37,879 nucleotides of DNA from assembly GCF_029978005.1 (NCBI RefSeq), contig NZ_JARKOZ010000120.1, positions 1-37,879 on the forward strand, in the 5' to 3' direction. Shown in pieces: positions 26,159 to 36,810 of the stretch (within the stretch, counting starts at the first letter, position 1; every line of letters starts with the position of its first letter). Below the pieces are notes generated by a model. That model was not told the origin of the DNA, searched no databases, and saw only the letters and a list, made by a program, of their open reading frames with translations. This DNA comes from Solidesulfovibrio sp. (GTDB lineage Bacteria; Desulfobacterota; Desulfovibrionia; Desulfovibrionales; Desulfovibrionaceae). Position numbers and translations under genes: made by a program.

Positions 26159-27532
26159 TCACCGCTGCAACTTTGCTAAAAGTGTCTTCCTCGTGATGCC
26201 GAGCTGTTTGGCCGCTTCGGTCTTATTGCCGCCTGTCACCTCCAATGCGGCCAGGATGGCCTCGCGTTCGACCGCTTCCAAAGGCTGGATCGCCGTCGGC
26301 CCGGCCGGCAGCCCCCCCTGGCCGGGCTCCGGTTCCTGCGGCGCGGATGCCTGGACGACGCCGAGCGGCAGCTCCCTTTCCGTGACGAAATCGCCGGGCA
26401 TGAGCACGACCGCCCGCTCCACCGCGTTTTCCAGTTCGCGCACGTTGCCCGGCCACTGGTGCTTGAGCAGCATGTCCATGGCCAAAGGCGTAAACCCCTT
26501 GGCGACCTTCCGGTTGGCCTCGGCGAATCTGTGCAGGAAATGCATGGCCAAAAGCGGCACATCCTCGCCTCGCTCCCGAAGCGGCGGCACGGCGAGGGCC
26601 ATGACGTTGAGCCGGTAGTACAGGTCTTCCCGGAACCGCCCGGCCGCGACCTCCGCTTTCAGGTCCCGGTTGGTGGCCGCCACGATGCGCACGTCCACAC
26701 GCAGGGTTCGGTCGCTCCCCACCCGCTGGATTTCCCGCTCCTGGATCGCCCGCAGGAGCTTGGCCTGCATGGCGGCGGAGGTCTCGCCGATCTCGTCGAG
26801 GAAAATGGTGCCCTTGTCGGCCTGCATGAAGCGCCCTTCGCGACGCTTGTCCGCGCCGGAAAAGGCTCCCTTCTCGTGGCCGAAAAGCTCGGATTCGAGC
26901 AGTGTTTCGCTTAAGGCCGCGCAGTTGACAGTGACCAGGGGACCGCCCCGGCGGGGGCTGTTGGCATGGATGGCCCGGGCGATGAGTTCCTTGCCCGTGC
27001 CGGATTCCCCGGTCACGAGCACCGTGGCCTCGGAGGGCGCGACCATGGCCACCATGTCCATGAGCCGGCGCATGGCCGGACTGTTGCCGATAATGCTCCG
27101 AGGGTCGAAGGCGCAGACCAGGCGCTCTCGAAGCTCCCTGTTTTCGGCCTTGAGCGAAACGTGCTCCAGGGCCCGCTCCATGGTCAGGCGCAGCACGTCG
27201 AAGTCCAGCGGCTTGGTCAGGTAGTCGTAGGCCCCGGCCTTGATGGCCTCCACCGCCGACTCCACGTTGGAATAGGCGGTCATGATGAGCACCGGGATAG
27301 CGGGATTGTAGGCCTTGATTGCCTTGAGCGCCTCGATGCCGCCCATGACGGCCATGCGCACGTCCATGAGGATGAGGTCAAAGGGCTTTTCCCTGGCCAG
27401 GGTCACGGCCTTGGCTCCGTCGTCGGCGCCGGCGGCCGCGTAGCCCCAGCCGTTGATGAGGGCCAGCAAAATGGTGCGGTGGCTCTGGTCGTCGTCCACC
27501 ACCAGAACGGTGGTCTTGGCTTTGGCGGGCAT
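26159..27532 (-). CDS. zraR: Sigma54-dependent response regulator, ZraR/NtrC type
   Basis: This 457-residue protein begins with a receiver domain with VVDDDQS and phosphoacceptor D57 in LMDVRM. The AAA+ domain has GESGTGKE (175-182, Walker A), the sigma54-contact loop as GAFSGA (222-227), GTIFLDEIGE (241-250, Walker B) and the arginine-finger region RFREDLYYRL. The C-terminal Fis-type helix-turn-helix reads GGNKTEAAKQLGITRKTLLAKL. It opens sigma54 promoters when phosphorylated. It pairs with the kinase whose gene ends 15 bases upstream. Together with the divergent ZraP-like gene and a sigma54 promoter, this matches the zraP-zraSR arrangement. I use the ATG ending at 27532 (GGAG upstream); GTG at 27541 is an alternative. 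Confidence 0.85.
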   Translation of the reverse strand: MPAKAKTTVLVVDDDQSHRTILLALINGWGYAAAGADDGAKAVTLAREKPFDLILMDVRMAVMGGIEALKAIKAYNPAIPVLIMTAYSNVESAVEAIKAGAYDYLTKPLDFDVLRLTMERALEHVSLKAENRELRERLVCAFDPRSIIGNSPAMRRLMDMVAMVAPSEATVLVTGESGTGKELIARAIHANSPRRGGPLVTVNCAALSETLLESELFGHEKGAFSGADKRREGRFMQADKGTIFLDEIGETSAAMQAKLLRAIQEREIQRVGSDRTLRVDVRIVAATNRDLKAEVAAGRFREDLYYRLNVMALAVPPLRERGEDVPLLAMHFLHRFAEANRKVAKGFTPLAMDMLLKHQWPGNVRELENAVERAVVLMPGDFVTERELPLGVVQASAPQEPEPGQGGLPAGPTAIQPLEAVEREAILAALEVTGGNKTEAAKQLGITRKTLLAKLQR

Positions 27533-27547
27533 GACTCTCACTCCGTA

Positions 27548-29308
27548 TCAGGCGCGGGCGGGCAGAAGAATGGAGAAAATGGAACCCCGGCCGGGCGTGC
27601 TTTTGGCCTGGATTTCCCCCTGGTGCGCCTCGATCAGCTTCTGGGCGATGGCCAGGCCCAGGCCCGTGCCCGAGGGTTTGGTCGTAAAATAGGGATTGAA
27701 GATGCTCCCCAGACTTTCGGGCGGGATGCCCTGCCCGGTATCCTCGACGTCGATGCGCACCCGGCCCCGGGCCGCCTCGTGGACGGTCCGGACGGACAGG
27801 ACGCCGCCGCCGTCCATGGCCTGGACGGCGTTGAGGCACAGGTTGAGCAGGACCTGGGCGAAGCGGTCGGGGTCGACGGCGACCTTGGGCAGCTCCCCGT
27901 CATGGGCAAAGGCCACCCGCACCTTGTGGGCGGTCGCGTCCGGCCCGATCAGGCGCAGGGAACGTTCGACGAGTTCCAGGAGGTCCGTCGGCCGCATCTT
28001 GACGTCCGAGGGCCGGGCGAAATCCAAAAGCTCGGTGATGACCCGGTTGAGCCTGTCCACCTCCCGGGCCATGACCTCGGCCAGCACCCGGCCTTCGCTG
28101 CCGGCGGCGAAATGCCCCTCGAAGTATTTGGCCGCGCCCTTGATGGAGGACAGGGGATTTCGGATCTCGTGGGCCACGCCGGCGGCCAGGCCGCCCAGGG
28201 CGGCCAGCTTTTCCCGGCGGCGGACCTCCTCCTGGAGTTGCCGCACCTCGCCGAGATCCCGGAAAATATAGATGTTGCCCAGGTGCGCGCCTTCCTCGTT
28301 GACGATCCTGGAGGCGCTCACACTCAGCGGCAGGCTCTTCCCGCCGTCGAAGGAGCACTCGGTTTCGCGCTCCGTCACCGGCTCCCCGGCCTCGATGACC
28401 TCCTGAAGGCCGCACCATACCGCGGGGAGAACCTCCTGCGGCAGCTTGCCGACGACGTCGGCCGCCTTGAAGCCGGCGATCCGCTCGGCCGCGCCGTTGA
28501 CCACGGCCAGACGGCCGTCGCTGCCCGTGGTGAGGAGCCCCACCGGAAGATTGTTGACGATTTCCGTGGAGAACGCCTGTGTATCCTTGAGCTGCCGTTT
28601 GGAAAGTCGGTAACTTTGCGCCCAGAAGAGGGTCAAGACGCCGCCGACGCCGAGCAGGAAGAGGATGGCCGCCAGCACCACGGAATTGCGCGTGTCCTCG
28701 GCCAGGGCGGCCTCGTACGGGGCAAGGTCGAAGTCGGCGAAGATGACTTGCCGACCGACTCCCGGGGCCGCCTGGGATCCGCTCCAGGGACAGGCATGCC
28801 CCTCCGCTTCCTCGCCGCAGTCGTCGGCCCCGGCGCGGCCCAGCCCGGGTTCGAAGGCGCGGTAGACCTCAAAGGCCTTGCGCCCGCCGGGCAGGGTCGT
28901 CGCCCGCCATTTCTCCCGCGCCGCCACGCGAAGGGCCGCCATGGTTTGCGAATCGTAAAGGCTCTGGCCGATCTTGGTCTTGTCGCTGTGGGCCAGGATG
29001 CGGCCGTCGGCATCCGTCACGGCCAGTTGCAGGACGCCGGGTTGCCTCGCTGTTTCCTCGAGCAGCGCCTGGAATTGCTCTCCCCGCCAATGCATCCCCA
29101 GGCCCAGGCGCGCCCCGGCCTCGAAGGCCCGGATGAACGCCGTGCCTTTTTCAAAAAGCGTCTGCCCGGTCAGGACATTTTCCCGATGGGTGTTGCGCGT
29201 GGTCATCACGGCCATGACCACGGCCAGAATGACCACCGAACCGAGGTAGAGCCAGGGAGGGATATTGGCCAGAAATCGAGGTCCCGGCCTGGATTGTGTC
29301 TGCATCAT
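27548..29308 (-). CDS. zraS: Membrane sensor histidine kinase, ZraS-like
   Basis: The kinase has 586 residues. Membrane segments at about 18-37 and 208-229 enclose a ~170-residue periplasmic sensor. This has a Cache-like part (VLQLAVTDADGRILAHS, 92-109) and an insert with C164, H171 and C173, possible metal ligands. A PAS domain (~245-355) precedes HisKA with GVAHEIRNPLSSIKG (H380) and HATPase boxes ending in GTGLGLAIAQKLIEAH. In E. coli ZraS senses zinc/lead in the periplasm and phosphorylates ZraR. The signal here may differ, since the sensor sequence is not clearly conserved. The start is at tandem ATGs (29308/29305) after GAGGAAGG. Naming rests on architecture and gene order rather than close identity. 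Confidence 0.82.
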   Translation of the reverse strand: MMQTQSRPGPRFLANIPPWLYLGSVVILAVVMAVMTTRNTHRENVLTGQTLFEKGTAFIRAFEAGARLGLGMHWRGEQFQALLEETARQPGVLQLAVTDADGRILAHSDKTKIGQSLYDSQTMAALRVAAREKWRATTLPGGRKAFEVYRAFEPGLGRAGADDCGEEAEGHACPWSGSQAAPGVGRQVIFADFDLAPYEAALAEDTRNSVVLAAILFLLGVGGVLTLFWAQSYRLSKRQLKDTQAFSTEIVNNLPVGLLTTGSDGRLAVVNGAAERIAGFKAADVVGKLPQEVLPAVWCGLQEVIEAGEPVTERETECSFDGGKSLPLSVSASRIVNEEGAHLGNIYIFRDLGEVRQLQEEVRRREKLAALGGLAAGVAHEIRNPLSSIKGAAKYFEGHFAAGSEGRVLAEVMAREVDRLNRVITELLDFARPSDVKMRPTDLLELVERSLRLIGPDATAHKVRVAFAHDGELPKVAVDPDRFAQVLLNLCLNAVQAMDGGGVLSVRTVHEAARGRVRIDVEDTGQGIPPESLGSIFNPYFTTKPSGTGLGLAIAQKLIEAHQGEIQAKSTPGRGSIFSILLPARA

Positions 29309-29406
29309 TGCCTTCCTCTTGTGCGGGCGTGATCTGCCGGCTGCCGCCCTTCGATGGTGAGAACAGGACACCCGCGTAAAAAGTAAACGGGCAAGACATA
29401 GCAGGT

Positions 29407-29423
29407 CGAGTAGAATTTACTCG
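29407..29423. promoter_or_regulatory. Upstream activator palindrome, likely ZraR-type site
   Basis: CGAGTA-GAATT-TACTCG is a perfect inverted repeat. It lies about 100 bases before the expected start of the sigma54 promoter at 29506 and about 100 bases before the divergent kinase gene. This is the typical enhancer distance for NtrC-family activators, and as I recall the GAGT...ACTC arms resemble E. coli ZraR sites. Confidence 0.65.
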
Positions 29424-29505
29424 CTTTGTTCCGCCTCACTTCGCCCGTCTTTTTCCATTACGATTTTACCCTTTTATTTCAATGAATAATCTTTGTTTCC
29501 GACTT

Positions 29506-29520
29506 TGGCACGCCTGTTGC
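29506..29520 (+). promoter_or_regulatory. Sigma54 promoter (-24/-12)
   Basis: TGGCAC-N5-TTGC matches the sigma54 core exactly, with correct spacing. Transcription would start near 29532, about 57 bases before the SHOCT protein start. It should drive the small-protein/zraP run and be opened by the divergent ZraR-like activator. Confidence 0.85.
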
Positions 29521-29588
29521 CTGAGCAGGATTATCCGGCGCGACTCGATGGCCGGACGATCCCACGCCAAACCAGGAGGTCGCAAGCA

Positions 29589-29837
29589 ATGTGGGAATGC
29601 GGAGTCCCCGCCTTCACTCCCTGGGGAGGGGGGCATCTCTTCTGGGGACTGGGAGCGACGCTGCTTCTCGCGGCCGTTCTCGTGGGGGTCTTCTTCCTGC
29701 TCGGCTTAAGAAAAGTCGACAAAACCCGCCGCGCCGACAGGGAGGATTCCCTGGGCATCATCAAGGTCCGGCTGGCCAAGGGAGAGATCAACCAGGAAGA
29801 GTATCTGGCAATGAAGAAGATCCTGGAACAGGCGTAA
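29589..29837 (+). CDS. Small membrane protein with C-terminal SHOCT domain
   Basis: This 82-residue protein has one membrane segment (~18-40, GLGATLLLAAVLVGVFFLLG). A basic cytoplasmic linker leads to the SHOCT motif KVRLAKGEINQEEYLAMKKIL (58-78), a short helical module that promotes oligomerisation. AGGAGGT lies 8 bases before the ATG. It is the first gene after the sigma54 promoter, so it is probably induced with the ZraP-like protein as part of an envelope or metal stress response. Its own function is unknown; SHOCT proteins are often found at the start of such operons. Confidence 0.8.
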   Translation: MWECGVPAFTPWGGGHLFWGLGATLLLAAVLVGVFFLLGLRKVDKTRRADREDSLGIIKVRLAKGEINQEEYLAMKKILEQA

Positions 29838-29877
29838 AACAACGGGCTTAGCCCACAACAACACCAAGGAGTTCAAC

Positions 29878-30216
29878 ATGTTCACGAATATCGCACGTCG
29901 CCTGACCATAGGCCTTGGCATCGCCCTCGTCGTCGGTTCCCTGACCCTCGCCGATGCCGGATCGGCCCGGGCGCAAGCCAACGGCCAGACCGGCGCCGCC
30001 ACCCAAACGGTCGCTGCGGCCACCTACGGCCACATGGGCGGCTACGGAATGACGGGGAGCTACGGTCCCATGGGCGGCCGCGGCATGGGGCCCGGGCATG
30101 GACGCGGCATGATGATGGGCGCTTCCTACGGCCAGGCCGGCCATATGGGCCAGGGCCAGTACCACGGCGGCTCCGGGCACGGCGGTTACGGCGGCCACAA
30201 CGGCGGCTGCTGGTAA
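29878..30216 (+). CDS. Secreted Gly/His/Met-rich small protein
   Basis: The protein has 112 residues. A signal peptide (about 1-32, ending SARA-QA) precedes a mature chain of low complexity rich in Gly, His, Met and Tyr (GHMGGYGMTG, GRGMGPGHGRGMMMG, GHGGYGGHNGG), ending in CW. Such His/Met content could bind copper, zinc or nickel in the periplasm. No folded domain is apparent. AAGGAG stands before the ATG. It lies 40 bases after the SHOCT gene and under the same sigma54 promoter. A metal buffer role is inferred from composition and position only. Confidence 0.75.
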   Translation: MFTNIARRLTIGLGIALVVGSLTLADAGSARAQANGQTGAATQTVAAATYGHMGGYGMTGSYGPMGGRGMGPGHGRGMMMGASYGQAGHMGQGQYHGGSGHGGYGGHNGGCW

Positions 30217-30293
30217 CGGATCGGGAACAACCGGGTCGGGCCGCGCCCGCGGCCCACCCGGCCGACAACCTTCGCGCACAAGGAGCATGACAC

Positions 30294-30593
30294 ATGGCTC
30301 GCATGAGAAAGACTTCGTTCCTGGCGGCGGCCGCCTTGCTCGGCCTGACGCTCCTGGCCGGCGCCCAGGCCAAGGCCCAAGGCTTCGTCGGCTCCGCCTC
30401 GGGCGGCGGGGACCACGGCATGACGGCGTGGACGTCCCCGACGACCACGCCCACGCCGACCGCCGGCTTCGGCATGATGTCCTGGCCGTCCGCGACGACG
30501 AGCGCCGCTCCGGCGGCCGGTTCCGCACCGGCGTCCGGCTTCCAGGAAACGCACGACTCCATGTGGGATTTCATGGAAGCCGTCTGGCATTAG
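30294..30593 (+). CDS. Secreted small protein of unknown function
   Basis: The 99 residues comprise a signal peptide (1-29, ending AKA-QG), then a Thr/Pro/Ala/Ser-rich stretch with scattered methionines (GFGMMSWPS) and an acidic, amphipathic end (ETHDSMWDFMEAVWH). I do not recognise a family. AAGGAG lies 9 bases before the ATG, and the gene sits in the same run as its neighbours, so it is likely expressed and exported in the same response. Confidence 0.65.
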   Translation: MARMRKTSFLAAAALLGLTLLAGAQAKAQGFVGSASGGGDHGMTAWTSPTTTPTPTAGFGMMSWPSATTSAAPAAGSAPASGFQETHDSMWDFMEAVWH

Positions 30594-30656
30594 CCACAAG
30601 CCAACAGACTGAAATCAAAACATTATTACAACACGCTCATCCAAAGGAATTTCCCC

Positions 30657-31103
30657 ATGAAGACCCGTACGCGCCTCGTTTCCCTGGCCCTGGCACTGGC
30701 GGCCCTTCTCGGTCTCGCCGGTTTGGCCAACGCCCAGATGCCGGGCCACGGCATGACGCACGGCTACGCAGGCGTCGCCCTGACTCCGGAAAAGCAGGCC
30801 GCCGTGCACAAGGCCTATGCCGACTTCGACGCCGCAACGGCCTCTCTGCGCCAGCAGCTCGCCGCCAAGCAGTACGAGCTGGAAGCCCAGATCGTGGCCG
30901 CCTCTCCCGACGACAAAAAGGTCCAATCCCTCACCAGGGAGATTGCCGACCTGAACGCCAAGTGCATCACGGCCCAGGTCGCCCTGCAGGGCCAACTGGC
31001 CAAGCTCGGTCTCCCCGCCGGCTCCATGGGCTGCGGCATGGTGGGGGCCGGCATGATGAACGGCAACATGATGGACGGCACGGGCGTGCACCACTCCCTG
31101 TAA
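30657..31103 (+). CDS. zraP: ZraP-like periplasmic metal-resistance protein (Spy/CpxP/ZraP superfamily)
   Basis: The protein has 148 residues with a signal peptide (1-27, ANA-QM). A helical core from LTPEKQAAVHKAYADFDAAT (42-61) to about 118 resembles the LTpEQ...-type hairpin of ZraP/CpxP metal-responsive chaperones. The N-terminal HGMTH (31-35) and the Met-rich, HH-ending tail (123-148, with C126) could bind zinc or copper; C103 is in the helical part. In E. coli ZraP is a zinc-binding periplasmic chaperone made under ZraSR control and represses the system. Here the same regulators are encoded divergently 1.3 kb away. The ATG follows AAAGGAA. Confidence 0.82.
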   Translation: MKTRTRLVSLALALAALLGLAGLANAQMPGHGMTHGYAGVALTPEKQAAVHKAYADFDAATASLRQQLAAKQYELEAQIVAASPDDKKVQSLTREIADLNAKCITAQVALQGQLAKLGLPAGSMGCGMVGAGMMNGNMMDGTGVHHSL

Positions 31104-31123
31104 CCCTGGCTTTAACCCAAGAC

Positions 31124-31156
31124 ACGGAGCGGGGCGGCAAGGCTCCGCTCCGTCTT
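31124..31156 (+). terminator. Stem-loop after the ZraP-like gene
   Basis: ACGGAGCGG (31124-31132) and CCGCTCCGT (31145-31153) are perfect 9-base arms followed by CTTT. The short T run suggests partial termination or attenuation before the zinc-ribbon gene. Confidence 0.5.
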
Positions 31157-31189
31157 TCGAGAAACGTCAAACAGGTACGGAGAACGGCC

Positions 31190-31474
31190 ATGCAATGTCC
31201 CAAATGCGCCATCCCCCTTCACATGGCGGAACGATGCGGCATCGAGATCGATTATTGCCAGCAGTGTCGCGGCGTCTGGCTCGATCGCGGCGAGCTGGAC
31301 AAGATCGTCGAACGTTCCACCTTGCCGCAACAGCAGACAGAGAGGGCCGGACACGTGCCGTACCAGGCCCAAGCCGACCGGAGCATGCCCACATCCCGTC
31401 ACCTCGGCAGCCATGGCGGATATGGCTACAACAAGAAGAAATCCTTCCTCGGCGAACTGTTCGATTTCGACTAG
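31190..31474 (+). CDS. TFIIB-type zinc-ribbon protein
   Basis: This 94-residue protein starts with MQCPKC (C3, C6), followed by IDYCQQCRGVWLDRGEL (C23, C26). This is the zf-TFIIB domain (PF13453), which binds one zinc and has no known general function. The C-terminal half is polar, with a basic-acidic end (KKKSFLGELFDFD) typical of small members of the family. It is cytoplasmic, with no signal peptide. GGAG precedes the ATG. Its place behind a metal-stress operon is common for such proteins. The chemoreceptor gene starts 36 bases later. Confidence 0.8.
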   Translation: MQCPKCAIPLHMAERCGIEIDYCQQCRGVWLDRGELDKIVERSTLPQQQTERAGHVPYQAQADRSMPTSRHLGSHGGYGYNKKKSFLGELFDFD

Positions 31475-31510
31475 GCCACCCGTCCCTGAAAACCCTCCTC
31501 CGGAGAAGGC

Positions 31511-33532
31511 ATGACAAGCACGAGAACGATGAAACTCAGCGCCAAGCTTTCGGCGGCCTTCGGCGTCATGGCGTTGCTCTTTGTTTTCAATGGAACCATC
31601 GGCTTCCTCCTCCTCGGCAAAATCGACCGCACCGTCATGCGCTTCGTGGACGAGTTGCTGCCCAATGCCCAACATGCGGACAAGATGGGTGACAACCTTC
31701 TGCGCACGCAGCAACTCATCAACACCCTGTCGACGCAGCACGACGACAGCGCCGCGGTCGAAGGCGAAATCGCCAAACTCCGGGAGGAATTCGCATCCAG
31801 CGCCGCCCGATTGTCCGCGATGTTCGACCAGGCGGGCAACCAGACCGGCTTGCGGCAGATGCGGGGCATCGAGGACGGCTACCGCTTCTTTGTCGAAGCC
31901 GGACTGGCGGCCGCACGCGCGAGCGGCGACCGGGATGCGGAACAGAACCATGCCGCCATGCTCAAGGTCGACTCGTTGCGGGAAACCCTGGAAGGGCAGA
32001 TCGAAACGCTCAAGGAAACCCAGACCGTCCTTGCCCAGTCGGCCGGCACGGCCTCGGACGACCTCATCGACCTGATGCGCTGGACCATGGCGGCCACCGG
32101 CGGCGTCATCCTGGCCCTTTGTCTGCTCGTCATGTTGCTGGTCAGGCGGGGCGTGGTGCGGCCCCTGGCCGAAATCGCGGCCGTGGCCGGCAGGATCGCC
32201 GACGGAGAACTGCAATTGCGGCTGCGCCGTACCGAAACCGACGAAGTGGGCGAGCTCTCCCGGGCCATCGACCATCTGCTCGACCGCATCGCCGGCAGTC
32301 TGGCCCTCAACGCCGCCGTGCTCGGGGCCGTCCCGGATCCCATATTCATGACCGGCGAAGACGACGTCATCTTGCTGGCCAACGATGCCGCCGCCCATCT
32401 GGCCGGCGTCCCGCGCCGGGAACTTCTGGGCCGGGCCTGCACCCAGGCCGTCAAGCCGGGACTGTGCGGCACGGCGCTGCGTCCGGCACGCCAATGCGGA
32501 CAGGACATCGGGCTCATCGAATACCCGACCCCGGCCGGAACGCTTGTTCTGCAACCCAGCGCCGTCCCCGTCCTGGACGACCAGGGCACGGCCCTGGGCT
32601 ACCTCGAGGTCGCCCGGGACGTCACGGGAATGGCCCGCAAGGAAAGGGAAACCGCCGGACACCTGGAGCGATTGGAACATGTCAATGCCGCCGTGGACCA
32701 GGCCGCCTGGCGCATCGCCGAGGCCACGGACAGCATCGCCTGCCGGATGGAGCAGGTCGCGGCCGGGGCCGTCGCCCAGACCGAACGCGTCGGCGAGGCC
32801 GTGGTTTCCATAGGCCAGGTCAGCGCCAGCGTGGAGGAGGTCGCGGCCAATGCCGCCAAGGCCGCCCGGCTGGCCGAGGACGCCCGGGAAAAGGCCCGCG
32901 ACGGCGCGGCGGTGGTTTCGGATTCCGTGGCCGCCATCGGCGCGGTTCAGGAGCTGTCCGAAGCGCTCAAGCAGAGCCTGGCCAGCCTGGGCGGCCAGGC
33001 CGAGGCCATTGGCCGGATCATGGGCGTCATCTCCGACATCGCCGACCAGACCAACCTGCTGGCCTTAAACGCCGCCATCGAGGCGGCTCGGGCCGGCGAG
33101 GCCGGGCGCGGCTTCGCCGTGGTCGCCGACGAGGTCAGGAAGCTCGCCGAAAAGACCATGGCCGCGACCAAAGAGGTCGGCCAGGCCGTGGAACGTATCC
33201 AGTCGGGCGTGGGCACGAGCATCAGCGGCATGGACGAGGCGGCCTGCGCCGTCCGCCATGCCGCCGGCCTGGCCACGCTGTCCGGTCAGGCCCTGGAGGG
33301 CATCGTCCCCCTGGTCGAGGAAACCTCCCGTCAGGTCGAACGCATCGCCCTTGCCGCCGAGGAGCAAAGCGCGGCCAACGCGGCCATCAACGACCACATC
33401 CGCGAAGTGGACGCCGTGTCGCGCGAAACGGCCTCGGGCGTGGAAGACTCGAAACAGGCTTCGGCCGCCCTGGCGGCCATGGCCCACGATCTCAAGGAAC
33501 TGGCCCAGGCGGGCGTCCCGGCCGCCGCATAG
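31511..33532 (+). CDS. Methyl-accepting chemotaxis protein with HAMP and PAS domains
   Basis: The protein has 673 residues. Membrane segments at ~14-36 and 192-212 enclose a helical periplasmic domain of ~150 residues. A HAMP domain (~213-265) is followed by a PAS domain (~265-380) with cysteines C310, C319 and C329, which may bind a cofactor as in other Desulfovibrio-type receptors (not proven). The cytoplasmic signalling hairpin has the conserved tip [21 protein letters not shown] and [18 protein letters not shown]. There is no C-terminal CheR-docking pentapeptide. GGAGAAGG stands before the ATG. It steers motility in response to a periplasmic or redox signal that is unknown. It follows the zinc-ribbon gene closely, so read-through from the sigma54 promoter is possible. 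Confidence 0.9.
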   Translation: MTSTRTMKLSAKLSAAFGVMALLFVFNGTIGFLLLGKIDRTVMRFVDELLPNAQHADKMGDNLLRTQQLINTLSTQHDDSAAVEGEIAKLREEFASSAARLSAMFDQAGNQTGLRQMRGIEDGYRFFVEAGLAAARASGDRDAEQNHAAMLKVDSLRETLEGQIETLKETQTVLAQSAGTASDDLIDLMRWTMAATGGVILALCLLVMLLVRRGVVRPLAEIAAVAGRIADGELQLRLRRTETDEVGELSRAIDHLLDRIAGSLALNAAVLGAVPDPIFMTGEDDVILLANDAAAHLAGVPRRELLGRACTQAVKPGLCGTALRPARQCGQDIGLIEYPTPAGTLVLQPSAVPVLDDQGTALGYLEVARDVTGMARKERETAGHLERLEHVNAAVDQAAWRIAEATDSIACRMEQVAAGAVAQTERVGEAVVSIGQVSASVEEVAANAAKAARLAEDAREKARDGAAVVSDSVAAIGAVQELSEALKQSLASLGGQAEAIGRIMGVISDIADQTNLLALNAAIEAARAGEAGRGFAVVADEVRKLAEKTMAATKEVGQAVERIQSGVGTSISGMDEAACAVRHAAGLATLSGQALEGIVPLVEETSRQVERIALAAEEQSAANAAINDHIREVDAVSRETASGVEDSKQASAALAAMAHDLKELAQAGVPAAA

Positions 33533-33558
33533 CAAACCCTCGTCGTTTTGGAGGAATG

Positions 33559-35465
<1,907 letters not shown>

Positions 35466-35469
<4 letters not shown>

Positions 35470-36041
35470 CGCCCAAGTCCGCGAGCGCCGCGCTCGAGCA
35501 TCCCCTGCGCAAGCCCATCCTGGCCCTCATGGCCACGGCCCTGGCCGCCCTGTTTCTGACCTCGTTTCTCGACCGCGCCATGGTCCAGGGGACCAGGACG
35601 GCCCGGACCCAGGTTAAGGCCAAGGGTCCCATGGCCGCCGTGCCGGAGCTCATGACCAAGCTCCAGCAGAATCCCAACGACGAGGAAACCATCCTGCAAC
35701 TGGCCGACGCCTTCATGCGCGGCAAGGACTGGCAGCGGGCCGAACACTTCTACGGCGAGGCCCTCAAGATCGATCCCAAGAATGTGGGGGCCTTGTTCCA
35801 CCGCGCCATCGTCAACCTGGAGCAACGGCACTTCCCCGAGGCCGTCGAGGATTTCAAGGCCGTGCTCGCCATAAAGCCCGACGTGGCCGAAGCCCATTAC
35901 TACATCGGCATGGTCAATAAATACGAACTCAAAGTCCCCCAAGCCGCCAAGGAGCATTTGGAAAAGGCGCTGGCCCTCGCGCCCAAGGACAAGGAGCTGG
36001 CCGCGGAGACGAAAAAGGAACTGGAAAACCTGCAACCGTGA
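35466..36041 (+). CDS. Membrane-anchored TPR protein, probable cytochrome c maturation partner
   Basis: The protein has 191 residues. One N-terminal membrane segment (~17-31, PILALMATALAALFL) is followed by about three TPR repeats in 60-170 (NPNDEETILQLADAFMRG, RAEHFYGEALKIDPKN, AVEDFKAVLAIKPDVAEAHYYIG). This fits the TPR part of CcmH/CcmI-type proteins, which hold apocytochrome next to CcmF. Its start overlaps the ccmF-like stop (ATGA), a sign of translational coupling. Function in cytochrome assembly is inferred from this link. Confidence 0.78.
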
Positions 36042-36054
36042 GTCAAAAGGAGGC

Positions 36055-36597
36055 ATGATGCGGCGAGGAGAGCGGAAACGTTCGGGCCTGTCCAGGACCT
36101 TGAGGCAGTGCGCCTTTGGCCTGTGCCTGGCGGCGCTGGCCGTGGGTCTGTCCGCCCCAGCCGAGGCCGGCAAGGCCGTCAAAGCCAAGAAACCGCATAA
36201 GCGCGTTTCCTCGGGCTTCGGCACGCGAAGCGATCCCTTGGGCAAATCCAAAAGATTCCACAAGGGACTGGACATCACCGGCCCGGCCGGCCTGCCCGTG
36301 CTTGCCTACCGGGAAGGGACCGTGGTGTTCGCCGGCTGGAAGGGAGCCTATGGCCGCGTGGTGGACATCGACCATGGCAATGGCGTCAAGTCGCGCTACG
36401 CCCACCTGCAGGCCATTGCCGTCAAACGGGGAGAGCGTGTCGGGAAGGGCCACATCGTCGGCCGGTTGGGGCGGACCGGACGCACCACGGGCAACAACCT
36501 GCACTTTGAGATGCGGGTCAACGGCAAGCCGGTCGACCCCGACAGCCACCTCACCGATGCCGGGGCCTTGCTGCGTAGGGGAATCCGGGGCGGCTAA
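36055..36597 (+). CDS. Exported M23 (LytM/NlpD-type) peptidase-like protein with an altered HxH motif
   Basis: The protein has 180 residues. A signal peptide (ending PAEA, ~39) is followed by one M23 domain: SGFGTRSDP, FHKGLDITGP (zinc ligands His and Asp), SRYAHLQ (catalytic-type His) and NNLHFEMR. In active LytM-type enzymes the last motif is HxH; here the first His is Asn (NLH) while the zinc-binding second His is kept. The protein may thus be weak or inactive and act like EnvC-type activators, or use another base. AAGGAGG precedes tandem ATGs. It starts 13 bases after the TPR gene and closes the plus-strand run. Confidence 0.82.
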   Translation: MMRRGERKRSGLSRTLRQCAFGLCLAALAVGLSAPAEAGKAVKAKKPHKRVSSGFGTRSDPLGKSKRFHKGLDITGPAGLPVLAYREGTVVFAGWKGAYGRVVDIDHGNGVKSRYAHLQAIAVKRGERVGKGHIVGRLGRTGRTTGNNLHFEMRVNGKPVDPDSHLTDAGALLRRGIRGG

Positions 36598-36648
36598 ACG
36601 ACACGCACTCTGGTGTCCGCAGTCCTTACTCCACGCTGAGGGATTGAT

Positions 36649-36678
36649 TCCGGGGGGGACTCCCCTAGCCCCCCCGGA
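36649..36678. repeat. GC-rich hairpin after the M23 gene
   Basis: TCCGGGGGGG and CCCCCCCGGA are perfect 10-base arms around a 10-base loop. It resembles the hairpins at 16098 and 16447 and may be a dispersed repeat; no T run follows. Confidence 0.6.
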
Positions 36679-36810
36679 CAGCCCCAGGCTCGCGTCCTCC
36701 TCCCCCTCTGGGCCGTTCCCAAGGGACCAGGGCCTGATCCCCGCCCGTTCCCCCAAATCCCAGGAAGCCCCCGCCCCGCCCCAAAGCCTGTTTTCTCCAG
36801 CCGCCCCGGG

